In this document: piece after piece, positions 1 through 8,887 of the stretch | Layout of the letters: each line of letters starts with the position of its first letter | Position numbering within the stretch: position 1 is the stretch's first letter | Source: CAYTZH01 sp964442285 | GTDB lineage: Bacteria > Myxococcota_A > UBA9160 > JAFDET01 | Reading direction: 5' to 3' | Length of the DNA: 64,000 nucleotides | NCBI GenBank assembly: GCA_964442285.1 | Contig: CAYTZH010000005.1 | Span: 88,665 to 152,664, forward strand | Position numbers and translations under genes: made by a program | The notes under the pieces: generated by a model | Told to the model about the DNA's origin: nothing | Database searches by the model: none | Seen by the model: only the letters and a program-made list of their open reading frames with translations

Positions 1-230
1 ACGTGGTGGGGGTGCAGAAGCCCGACCCCCGCATCTTCGGGCTCGCCCTGGAGCGCGCCGGGGCGGCGGCCGCGCGCACCCTCCACGTGGGCGACATGTA
101 CGACATCGACGTCCTGGGCGCGCGGCGCGCCGGCGTGCACGCGCTGCTGCTCGACCCCTTCGGCGACTGGGACGAGCCGGACTGCGTCACCCTGCCGGAT
201 CTCCAGGCCCTTGCCGCCGCGCTGCCCTGA
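1..230 (+). CDS. HAD-superfamily hydrolase, C-terminal fragment
   Basis: Only the last 75 or so residues are in the window; the gene enters from the left edge in the frame of base 3. The KPDPRIF segment carries the conserved lysine of HAD motif III. The following HVGDMYDIDVLGARRAG stretch is motif IV (GD...D, Mg binding), as in phosphoglycolate phosphatase/haloacid dehalogenase-like enzymes. The core domain and motif I nucleophile lie outside, so substrate cannot be inferred. It converges with the quinone-reductase-like gene, with 9 bases between stops. The GTG at base 3 is internal and is not the real start. Confidence 0.85.
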   Translation, partial: VVGVQKPDPRIFGLALERAGAAAARTLHVGDMYDIDVLGARRAGVHALLLDPFGDWDEPDCVTLPDLQALAAALP

Positions 231-239
231 GCGGCTCGC

Positions 240-1259
240 CTAGGGGACGAGCAGCACCTTGCCGAGGTTCCTGCGGTCCTGGAGGAAGTGGTGGGCGTCG
301 GCGGCCCGGTCGAAGGGGAAGCGCTCCGCCACCACGGGCCGGATCGCGCCCTCCGCGTAGAGGGCGAACAGGGCCTCGGCCCAGCCCGCCACCTGCTCCC
401 CGCGGTCCCACAGGTGCCCCAGGTTGACGCCGAACACGCCCTTGTTCTCGTTCATGAGCCGCAGCGGCGTGAACCGGAACCAGGGCGTCGTCGCCGCGGC
501 GCGCAGGAAGCCGAGGGGATTGCGTCGCTTGCCCGTGGCCGCGGCCGACATCCCGAACATCCCGAGGCGGCCGGTGGGCGCCAGCACCTCGAAGCTCCGG
601 GCGAAGGAGCGGCCGCCCACCGCGTCGAGGACCAGCTCCACACCGCGGCCCTCGGTGAGCTCGAGGACCCGCGGGACGAAGTCCTCCCGGGTGTAGTCGA
701 TGCACTCGCAGCCCAGCTCCTTCAGGGAGGCGTGCTTGCCGGCCGAGGCGGTGCCGATCACCCGGGCGCCGCGGTGCCGGGCGAGCTGGATGGCGGCGAT
801 GCCCACACCGCCGCCCGCCGAGTGAACGAGCATGGTGTCGCCCGGCCGGAGCCCTCCCATGACCGCGATGAGCTGCCAGGCCGTGAGGTAGTTGACGGGA
901 AGCGCGGCCCCCTCTTCGGCGGTCATCCCCGGCGGTCGGGTGAAGAGCTGGATCTCCGGAACGCAGACCACGTCGCTGTAGCCGCCGAAACGGGTCAGGG
1001 CCGCCACGTCGCGACCCACCCAGTCCGTCTCGACGCCGTTGCCGACCGCGTCGACGCGTCCGGCCACCTCGTAGCCCACCACCACCGGCATGGGCGGCAG
1101 GTCCGGGTAGATGCCGAGGCGCCCCATGACGTCGGCGAAGTTCACGCCCGCGGCCTCGACGCGCACGCGCACCTCGCCCGCCTGGGGAAGGGGATCCGGT
1201 GCCTCGCGCAGCTCCAGGACCTCGGGCGGTCCGGCCTTGGGGATCCAGATCTGGCGCAT
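240..1259 (-). CDS. Zinc-independent MDR oxidoreductase, quinone reductase/VAT-1-like
   Basis: A 339-residue medium-chain dehydrogenase/reductase. The N-terminal GroES-like domain (about 1-120) includes EAAGVNFADVMGRLG, typical of the quinone oxidoreductase/VAT-1 branch that lacks zinc ligands. The Rossmann domain carries VHSAGGGVG (145-153) for NADPH binding. The C-terminal segment ending NLGKVLLVP is the usual family end. The likely reaction is NADPH-dependent reduction of a quinone or enone; the substrate is unknown. It follows pyruvate kinase on the same strand after 40 bases. A TACACT box ends 6 nt before the ATG, suggesting its own leaderless promoter rather than pure read-through. Confidence 0.88.
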   Translation of the reverse strand: MRQIWIPKAGPPEVLELREAPDPLPQAGEVRVRVEAAGVNFADVMGRLGIYPDLPPMPVVVGYEVAGRVDAVGNGVETDWVGRDVAALTRFGGYSDVVCVPEIQLFTRPPGMTAEEGAALPVNYLTAWQLIAVMGGLRPGDTMLVHSAGGGVGIAAIQLARHRGARVIGTASAGKHASLKELGCECIDYTREDFVPRVLELTEGRGVELVLDAVGGRSFARSFEVLAPTGRLGMFGMSAAATGKRRNPLGFLRAAATTPWFRFTPLRLMNENKGVFGVNLGHLWDRGEQVAGWAEALFALYAEGAIRPVVAERFPFDRAADAHHFLQDRRNLGKVLLVP

Positions 1260-1265
1260 GGGGGA

Positions 1266-1271
1266 AGTGTA
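1266..1271 (-). promoter_or_regulatory. -10 box for leaderless transcription of the MDR gene
   Basis: TACACT on the minus strand is followed by six bases and then the ATG at 1259. No Shine-Dalgarno fits between. The spacing puts the expected transcription start at the start codon. No convincing -35 element is visible. Confidence 0.45.
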
Positions 1272-1299
1272 CTCGACGGGAGGCGGGGTGGCGCGGAGG

Positions 1300-2742
1300 T
1301 CAGAGGGCGTCGTCGGGGACGCGGACCACGCGGATCATGTTCGTGCTGCCCGTCTCGCGGGAGATGCCGGCGGTAGCCACCACCACGTCGCCCGGGATCA
1401 CGTAGCCGAGCTGGCGCGAACGCCGCAGGCCGAAGTCGAGCTTCTCCTCGTCGCTCTCGGACAGGTCGTGGAGCACCGCCGTCACGCCCCAGTTCAGGGC
1501 GAGCTTGCGCACGACCTCGGGGGAGGAGGTGACGGCGAGGATCGGGCAGTGGGGGCGGTACTTGGACATGGCCCGCGACGTGAAGCCGCTCTCGGTCAGG
1601 GTGACGATGGCGGCCGCGTTCATGTGGCGGGCCATGCTGATGGCGGCCTGGGAGACGGCCTCGGTCACCACTGCCGAGGGATGGGGCTCGATCTGCTGCA
1701 GGTAGCCGTACTCGTCGAGGGAGGCCTCCGCCTGGAGGGCCAGGCTGGCCATGGTCCGCACGGACTCGATCGGGTAGGCGCCCCGGGCCGTCTCCCCGGA
1801 GAGCATCACCGCGGAGCTGCCGTCGAGGATCGCGTTGGCCACGTCCGAGGCCTCGGCCCGGGTGGGGCGCGGGTTGCGCTCCATGGAGTCGAGCATCTGG
1901 GTCGCCGTGATCACCGGCTTGCCCGCGGTTACCGTGGTGCGGATGATCTTCTTCTGGAGGACGGGCACCTCCTGGGGCCGCATCTCCACCCCCAGGTCGC
2001 CGCGCGCGACCATGGTGCCGTCGGAGACGCTCACGATCTCGTCCAGGTTCTTCACGCCCGAGGCGTTCTCGATCTTGGCGATGACCGGGATCGTGGCGCC
2101 GTGGGCGTCGAGGAAGCGACGGATCTCGCGCACGTCGGCGGCGCTGCGCACGAAGGACGCGGCGATGTAGTCGACGTCGTGCTTCACGCCGAAGAGCAGG
2201 TCCTGCTGATTCGCCTCGTTCATGGCGTTGAGCGGGAGGAAGGCCCCGGGCACGTTGATGCCCTTGTGGTTCGAGAGCGGCCCGCCCCGCACGACCTGGC
2301 AGCGGATGGCGCCTTCGTGGACGTCCATCACCCGCAGCTCGAGGCGGCCGTCGTCGATCATGATCGCCGCGCCGGGCTGGACCAGCCGCACCAGCTCCGG
2401 GTAGGAGATGGCGACGCCCTCCGGGGTCCCCAGGCGGTCGTCCGCCCACAGGGCGAAGGCGTTGCCCGTCTCGATCTCGATCTCGCCGTCCTCCACCGAG
2501 CCGGTGCGGATCTCCGCGCCCTTGGTGTCGAGCATCACCGCCACGCTGGCCGAGAGCCGCTCCGAGGCCTCGCGGATCAGGCCCAAGCGGCGTGCGTGCT
2601 CGTCGTGGCTGCCGTGGGAGAAGTTCAGCCGGGCCACGTTCATGCCGGCCAGGATCATCTGGACGATCGTGTCCACCGAGTCGCTGGCCGGCCCGATCGT
2701 GGCCACCACCTTGGTCTTCCGGATCCCGGAGGTCGTCGTCAC
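1300..2742 (-). CDS. pyk: Pyruvate kinase
   Basis: A 480-residue type II-sized pyruvate kinase, phosphoenolpyruvate plus ADP to pyruvate plus ATP. It opens with RKTKVVATIGPAS and the ARLNFSHG nucleotide/phosphate loop (37-44). The catalytic lysine lies in the IAKIEN signature (K223), followed by MVARGDLGVE (244-253) and the TRAEASDVANA segment near 294-304. The C-terminal allosteric domain is present and complete. The GTG start at 2742 overlaps the stop of the upstream PP2C phosphatase as GTGA, so the two genes are translationally coupled. An open frame continues upstream but has no homology, which fixes this start. Confidence 0.96.
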   Translation of the reverse strand: MTTTSGIRKTKVVATIGPASDSVDTIVQMILAGMNVARLNFSHGSHDEHARRLGLIREASERLSASVAVMLDTKGAEIRTGSVEDGEIEIETGNAFALWADDRLGTPEGVAISYPELVRLVQPGAAIMIDDGRLELRVMDVHEGAIRCQVVRGGPLSNHKGINVPGAFLPLNAMNEANQQDLLFGVKHDVDYIAASFVRSAADVREIRRFLDAHGATIPVIAKIENASGVKNLDEIVSVSDGTMVARGDLGVEMRPQEVPVLQKKIIRTTVTAGKPVITATQMLDSMERNPRPTRAEASDVANAILDGSSAVMLSGETARGAYPIESVRTMASLALQAEASLDEYGYLQQIEPHPSAVVTEAVSQAAISMARHMNAAAIVTLTESGFTSRAMSKYRPHCPILAVTSSPEVVRKLALNWGVTAVLHDLSESDEEKLDFGLRRSRQLGYVIPGDVVVATAGISRETGSTNMIRVVRVPDDAL

Positions 2743-4763
2743 GCGCGGAGTGTAGCCGGGGCGCGCTTGACCACGATGGCGGTGCGGTCGTCGTCGGCCG
2801 GATGGCCGCAGGTGAATACCGCCAGGGACTCCCGCAGGCGGGCGAGGAGCTCGCCGGGGGGCGCGTCGCCGGCCGCGCGCAGCACCTCGACCACCCGCTC
2901 CAGGCCGAAGGCACGGCCGTCCGGGTCCTCCGCCTCGAAGACGCCGTCGGAGATGACCGCGACCAGGTCCCCGGGTGCGAGCTCGATCGTCTGCGGCCGG
3001 GCGTCCTCGCCGAGCGGTAGGATGCCGAGCGGGGCCGTGTCCGCCGGGAGCTCGTGGCAGGTGCCGGTGTGCGCCTCCCAGTGGAGGATGGGGGCCTGGC
3101 CGGCGCTGAAGCTGTTCAGGCGGTGGGCGGACGCCTCCAGCTCGCCCAGCCAGGCGGTCACGAAGCGGCCGCCGTGCAGGTCGCGACACAGCTGCTCGTT
3201 CATGTGCCGCGCGATCGCCGCCAGGTCGGCGTCGCCCCGCACCGCCATTCGCAGCATGGCCCGGACCTGGGTCACCGAGAGCGAGGGCCCGACGCCGTGG
3301 CCCGTGGCGTCGGCGAGCAGCAGGAAGAGCCGCTCGGCCTCGCCCTCGACGACCTCGGGGCCGGAGGGTCCCGCCCGCAGGCCGATGACGTCGTAGGTGT
3401 CGCCGCCCGTGGCCTCGGCGGGCTCGCTCCAGGCGTCCACCGCGTAGTCCGGGACCTCGGGCATGACCTCGGGGAAGGTACTGCGCTGGATCTGGCGGGC
3501 GAGCTGGAGATCGCCTTCGAGCTTGAGCAGGGAGCGAAGGGCCTCGCGCATGCGCTGGTGGGCCTGGGCCAGGGTCGCGATCTCCCGGACGGACGGCCGC
3601 ATGGGCGGGCCCGGCTCGAGGTCCCCCTGCCCGATCCGGAGACTCTCGGCCACCAGCGCCTCGATGGGCCGCGAGTAGCGGCGGGCCATGGCCGCCGCGC
3701 GCAGCACCGCCAGGAGCAGGACGGCGACCGTGAGTCCCAGGACCGTGGCCCGCTGGGACGGCAGGGTGCCGAGCAGGTCCGACTCCGGCACCACCACCGC
3801 GACCACCAGGCCGTCTCCCGCCCCCCGGCGCACGTCCCGGGAGGAGCCCCACCAGGCCTGGCCGCCGCTCCGGAAGCGGAGGGGCTCGGCCCGGCGCCGC
3901 CGCGCGCCGAGATCCTCGCGCCCGAGGCTGGCGGTGAGGTCGTCGAGCAGACCCAGGCCCGCCTCCACCGGCCGGCGCAGCAGCGCCTCCCGCCGCGCCC
4001 CCGGCGCGGGCGCGGCCGCCGCGGGGACGCCGATCAGGCGCAGGTCGCGGGTCGCGACGAAGGTCAGGCCGCGGGGCGTGGTTCGCACCGCATCCGCGAA
4101 GCCGGACACGGCCTCGAGGTCGACGTCCAGGGCGATCATGCCGCGGCTCCCGTCCGGGCGGCGGAAGCTGGCCGACGTGGTCATCCCGGGCTCGTCGGTG
4201 GTGAAGAAGACATAGGGGGCCGTCCAGTGGACGTCGGGCGCGTCGGCCAGGGCGCCCCGGAACCAGGGGCGCAGACGCGCGTCGTAGGACTCCCGCGCGG
4301 TGCGGGCGCGGGGCGCGCCGGCGCCCGCCGGCCACTCGCGCCAGCGGGCGACGCCGGGCTCCCGCTCCGGCGAGGTCCGGCGCTCGCGCCGGCGTCCATC
4401 CAGGTGCAGGAGCAGGTGCTCGCGGCCGGACTCGACGTCGACGACGAGGACGGCGGAGATCTGGGGTGTGTTCTCCAGCAGCGGAACGAGGAGCGCGTTG
4501 ATGGCGTCGGGCTCGTCGAGGTCCAGCAGGCCGGCGCGGCCCCAGTCCCGGGCCAGGCGCAGCTCGCGGTCCACGGGCTCGAAGAAGCGCTCGAGCTCCG
4601 CCTCGGCCTCGTCGAGAGCGCTGGCGATCAGGGCGCCCGAGAGCCGATCGACGGCGCGGCGACCGGCGATCACGCTGGTGGCCAGGACCGCCGTGCCCAG
4701 GACCGCCACCAGGGCCACCAGGTTCACGAGCAGGCTGCGCCGGATCGAGACCGAGCGGGCCAA
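2739..4763 (-). CDS. Membrane sensor PP2C/SpoIIE-type serine phosphatase
   Basis: A 674-residue RsbU/SpoIIE-like protein. TM1 is at about 9-32, followed by an extracytoplasmic Cache-like sensor domain (about 33-337) containing the PYVFFTTDEPGMTTSASF strand pattern. TM2 is at about 338-358, a HAMP linker at 359-412, and a PPM phosphatase domain at about 440-670. Metal-binding motifs are GGDTYD (453-458), ADATGHG (484-490), ISDGVFEAE and PADDDRTAIVV. It probably dephosphorylates an anti-sigma-factor antagonist in a partner-switching pathway, but no such partner is in the window. Start is a TTG preceded by a G-rich Shine-Dalgarno. Its stop overlaps the pyruvate kinase start. Confidence 0.9.
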   Translation of the reverse strand: MARSVSIRRSLLVNLVALVAVLGTAVLATSVIAGRRAVDRLSGALIASALDEAEAELERFFEPVDRELRLARDWGRAGLLDLDEPDAINALLVPLLENTPQISAVLVVDVESGREHLLLHLDGRRRERRTSPEREPGVARWREWPAGAGAPRARTARESYDARLRPWFRGALADAPDVHWTAPYVFFTTDEPGMTTSASFRRPDGSRGMIALDVDLEAVSGFADAVRTTPRGLTFVATRDLRLIGVPAAAAPAPGARREALLRRPVEAGLGLLDDLTASLGREDLGARRRRAEPLRFRSGGQAWWGSSRDVRRGAGDGLVVAVVVPESDLLGTLPSQRATVLGLTVAVLLLAVLRAAAMARRYSRPIEALVAESLRIGQGDLEPGPPMRPSVREIATLAQAHQRMREALRSLLKLEGDLQLARQIQRSTFPEVMPEVPDYAVDAWSEPAEATGGDTYDVIGLRAGPSGPEVVEGEAERLFLLLADATGHGVGPSLSVTQVRAMLRMAVRGDADLAAIARHMNEQLCRDLHGGRFVTAWLGELEASAHRLNSFSAGQAPILHWEAHTGTCHELPADTAPLGILPLGEDARPQTIELAPGDLVAVISDGVFEAEDPDGRAFGLERVVEVLRAAGDAPPGELLARLRESLAVFTCGHPADDDRTAIVVKRAPATLRA

Positions 4764-4782
4764 TCCCCCCTCCCGGAGGTCC

Positions 4783-4788
4783 AGCGTA
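4783..4788 (-). promoter_or_regulatory. Candidate -10 box of the PP2C-pyk operon
   Basis: TACGCT on the minus strand lies 19-20 bases before the TTG start of the phosphatase, with a GGGAGGGGGG Shine-Dalgarno between. It matches the TANNCT pattern seen in front of other genes here. Confidence 0.4.
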
Positions 4789-4869
4789 GCGCGAGGGCGG
4801 ACCGCGCGACCCGCCGCGCGGGACGGGGGCAGTGGACAGAAGGCAGCGGCGCGGCCCGGAGCCGTGGGA

Positions 4870-4875
4870 TAGGCT
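4870..4875 (+). promoter_or_regulatory. -10 box for leaderless transcription of glnS
   Basis: TAGGCT is followed by seven bases (CGCCGCC) and the GTG at 4883. The gap holds no ribosome-binding site. The same arrangement precedes the gene at 41709. Confidence 0.45.
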
Positions 4876-4882
4876 CGCCGCC

Positions 4883-6583
<1,701 letters not shown>

Positions 6584-6599
6584 ATCCCCGGTCGGTGCC

Positions 6600-6819
6600 C
6601 CCGCGCAGCTGCCCGCGGCGGAGTGGCCGAGCTACGGCAAGGACGCCGGCGGCAGCCGCTACTCGCCCCTGGTCGAGACCACCCCCCGAGAACCACCGCC
6701 TCCCCGCACGAGCGGGCGGCCGTCAGCTCGTCGTCATCGGCGCCGGCGGACACGCCCGGCTCGGCAGCCGTCTCGGGGACGCCGTGATCGCCTACGCCCT
6801 TCCCGATCGCTCCGACTGA
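6600..6819 (+). pseudogene. Remnant of a PQQ-dependent glucose/alcohol dehydrogenase
   Basis: Two short pieces of one quinoprotein family survive side by side. Bases about 6600-6684 encode AEWPSYGKDAGGSRYSPL, the start of the mature beta-propeller. Bases about 6712-6819 encode GGRQLVVIGAGGHARLGSRL and then a GDAVIAYALPD tail with a stop, the extreme C-terminus of the same family. They lie in different frames (6621 versus 6712 register), with about 28 bases between instead of about 1.7 kb. No start codon precedes the first piece. This looks like an internal deletion of a formerly full-length gene downstream of glnS. Confidence 0.75.
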
Positions 6820-7021
6820 TCCGCCGCGCCCGCGCAACTCCTGCGCGCCCACCGTGTTGAGGCTTTGAATCGACCGCGCCCGGGCGCGGTCGAATTCGGG
6901 AGTGCCGGAGCAGAGGGAGAGCGCCCGGACGGGTCTGCGCGGCGGCCGACGAGGTGTGGTGTCCGGAGGAGCCACACCGCGTCACGGGGAGAGCCGCGGG
7001 ATCGCGTCGGAGAGGAGCGGC
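6820..7021. other. Intergenic region before the envelope cluster
   Basis: Two hundred bases without a supported gene. It holds a 24-base perfect palindrome (6870-6893) and a weaker GGTGTGG/CCACACC hairpin (6953-6978) before the AGAGGAG ribosome-binding site of the gene at 7022. No clear -10/-35 pair is visible. An in-frame GTG at 6902 could extend the downstream protein by 40 residues, but that stretch is Arg/Gly-rich and has no Shine-Dalgarno. Confidence 0.5.
6870..6893. repeat. Perfect 24-bp palindrome
   Basis: TCGACCGCGCCC is followed immediately by its exact reverse complement, with no spacer. It could be an operator for a dimeric regulator, or a GC-only hairpin ending transcription from the pseudogene side. 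There is no T-tract, so a classical intrinsic terminator is unlikely. Confidence 0.6.
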
Positions 7022-8200
7022 GTGGCTCGATTCGAGGGGTCCGACAGTCTCGGCAGCGTCGACCGGCTCGACGACGAGGGGGACGTAGTGCAGCCCGAGA
7101 TCTTCACCCTGCACTGGGAGGGACCGGCGCGGGCCACCGAGCCGGTGGAGCCCGGCTTCGGCAGCGCCGACGAGGAGCGCGAGGCCTTCGCCGGCGAGTG
7201 CAGTCGGCGCATGGCGCAGCTGCACCGCTGCGCGCGCGGTCAGGTGCTGTGGCGACAGGTGGCCGAGGAGGCCGGCCGCCGCGGGGACCGCGGCCTCTGG
7301 GAGCGCAAGCTCCACGCCTACGGCTGGGTGAAGCTGCGCGACCTGGGCAGCGCGCGCGACTACGCCGAGCGCAACGACCTCAACCACGCCACCGTGCGCG
7401 CCTGGATCTCCGACGTGGCGCGGCTGGCCTACGAGGTCGGCTATCGGCTCCACGAGGATCGGCTGCTGCTGGTGGGCGAGGCGCCGGAGGGGCTGGCGGC
7501 GCTGCGGTCGGCGGTGAACCGCGACGCCGCCTCGGCCGAGGCCTGGGAGGCCGTGCGCGCGGCCGAGGGCGAGTTCCGCGGACGGGATCCGTACTTCCAT
7601 CTCAACGAGGGTCACGTGCTGCGTGCGCGAGGCCGCCTGCGGGCGTCGGATGCGACGCTCAAGGAGGGTCTGACCATCGCGGAAGCGCCGTCGGTCCGCT
7701 CGCTCCTCTGGAACGCCCGGGGTCAGACCTTCTGGGACTGCGGCCCGCGCAGCGACTGGCCGCTGCCGGATCCCCTCGAGCGCGCCGACCGCGCCTTCCG
7801 CCGGGCGGCGGCCCTGGACGCCTCCAAGTACTTCCCCTTCGTGAACCTGGCCCACCTGGCGGTCGACGCCGGGGATCTCCGCCGCGCCGAGTACTGGGTG
7901 GGCGAGCTGGCCACGGCCCGGCGCCGCATGGGCGAGTCGATGCTCGTCGATCTCGCCCGCTACCTCGACCAGGCCGAGTGGCGCCCCGCCGTGGAGGAGA
8001 CCCGCTGCTGGCGCGCCGGCCCGGCGCGTTGGATCGCGGCCGCGGCCCGCAAGGGGCTCCTGGCGCTGCTGCTCGCCGCCTTCCTGGCGCTGGGCGTGCA
8101 GGTCGGATCGGCGCGCGCCGCCGAGCCGGACCGCGGACCGACGATCGCTTCGCCGGCGGGCCCGCCCCCGCCTGCGCGCGGCGGTGCCGGGGGGAACTGA
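7022..8200 (+). CDS. TPR-like protein with C-terminal membrane anchor
   Basis: A 392-residue protein of unknown function, first gene of the envelope cluster. Residues about 75-150 contain a helical segment (ARDYAERNDLNHATVRAWIS) that looks helix-turn-helix-like. Residues about 160-330 form TPR-like helical pairs (for example FHLNEGHVLRARGRLRASDA and FPFVNLAHLAVDAGDLRRAE). A single TM segment near the C-terminus (KGLLALLLAAFLALGVQVG) is followed by a short Pro/Gly-rich tail, so most of the protein should face the cytoplasm. GTG 7022 has an AGAGGAG ribosome-binding site. It may be the cytoplasmic scaffold or regulator of the downstream motor-like genes; that is inference from position only. Confidence 0.65.
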   Translation: MARFEGSDSLGSVDRLDDEGDVVQPEIFTLHWEGPARATEPVEPGFGSADEEREAFAGECSRRMAQLHRCARGQVLWRQVAEEAGRRGDRGLWERKLHAYGWVKLRDLGSARDYAERNDLNHATVRAWISDVARLAYEVGYRLHEDRLLLVGEAPEGLAALRSAVNRDAASAEAWEAVRAAEGEFRGRDPYFHLNEGHVLRARGRLRASDATLKEGLTIAEAPSVRSLLWNARGQTFWDCGPRSDWPLPDPLERADRAFRRAAALDASKYFPFVNLAHLAVDAGDLRRAEYWVGELATARRRMGESMLVDLARYLDQAEWRPAVEETRCWRAGPARWIAAAARKGLLALLLAAFLALGVQVGSARAAEPDRGPTIASPAGPPPPARGGAGGN

Positions 8201-8259
8201 CGGCCACCCGCGTGTGAGCGTCGGGCGTGCCACGGGAGATCAAGGATGAGAGCCATCGC

Positions 8260-8325
8260 GCAGCCGACGCCGCAGCCGACGCCGCAGCCGACGAGGTCGG
8301 GGTCGGGATCGGGGTCGGGATCGGG
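8260..8325 (+). repeat. Short tandem repeats between envelope genes
   Basis: Three copies of a 12-base unit (GCAGCCGACGCC, the last diverged) run directly into five copies of a hexamer (RTCGGG). The region is non-coding if the lipoprotein starts at 8354; read through from 8246 it would give only Pro-Thr-Gln and Gly-Ser repeats. It is prone to slippage and may vary between strains. Confidence 0.8.
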
Positions 8326-8353
8326 AACGAGTCTGGCCAGGAGGAGCGAGGAC

Positions 8354-8887
8354 ATGGAGCACACCGACGGGGCGTCCCCCCACAGGTCGTATGGGGGGCT
8401 CGAGGTCCGGTGGGGAGGGCGACACCGTCGGATCGGGGCCGCGATCGCGGTACTCGCGATCGCGGCCTCGAGTGCCTGTGCGACGGCGCCGGCCACCGGG
8501 CCCGGCGCGGCCGCCGTGCACGCGCAGGTCCGCAGCCACTTCGACGCGGGGCTCGATCTCTACGGATCCGGCGAGTACAGCCTGGCCGCGGACCGCTTCG
8601 CCCGCGGAGCCGAGGTGGCGTCCCGGTACGCCCGCATCGACGACGAGGCCGAGCTGCGCACCGCCGAGTGCACCGCCTGGCTCCGGGCCGGAAACGTGCC
8701 GGCGCTGTGCCGCTGCACCCGGCGCCTGGAGACGCTGCAGCGACGCCGCGGGCGCTCGGACCCGGGCGTCAACACGCTGATCGCCCTCGGCTCCCTCGCC
8801 GACAGGCGCGGTCTGCCCGCGCTCCGGCTCCCGAACACCGTACGTCCCCTGCTGGGGGCGGTCGCCGCCGCCCCGGAGGTCCCCTGA
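8354..8887 (+). CDS. TPR-type lipoprotein
   Basis: A 177-residue predicted lipoprotein. After a basic N-terminus (RWGGRHRR) comes a hydrophobic stretch AIAVLAIAASSAC with a lipobox-like cysteine at about residue 46. The mature part starts with a TPR-like hairpin, HFDAGLDLYGSGEYSLAADR, and a second helical pair containing several cysteines (TAECTAWLRAG, ALCRCTRRLE). It is likely anchored in the periplasmic face of a membrane. ATG 8354 has an AGGAGGAGCGAGG ribosome-binding region; the upstream in-frame codons are the low-complexity repeat. Its stop shares one base with the start of the next gene. Confidence 0.65.
   Translation: MEHTDGASPHRSYGGLEVRWGGRHRRIGAAIAVLAIAASSACATAPATGPGAAAVHAQVRSHFDAGLDLYGSGEYSLAADRFARGAEVASRYARIDDEAELRTAECTAWLRAGNVPALCRCTRRLETLQRRRGRSDPGVNTLIALGSLADRRGLPALRLPNTVRPLLGAVAAAPEVP

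Noticed and set aside
4832..4882. Longer glnS start at 4832
   Set aside because: The extra 17 residues are not conserved in GlnRS, and the -10 box TAGGCT would lie inside the coding region.
6841..6900. Intrinsic terminator at the 24-bp palindrome
   Set aside because: The hairpin is strong but no run of T follows on either strand, so it is reported as a palindrome only.
8260..8325. Possible CRISPR-like array
   Set aside because: Units are 12 and 6 bases, directly adjacent with no unique spacers, and no cas genes are present.
8246..8353. N-terminal extension of the TPR lipoprotein from ATG 8246
   Set aside because: The added residues are only the translated tandem repeat, and ATG 8354 has a strong AGGAGG-type site and a normal signal sequence.
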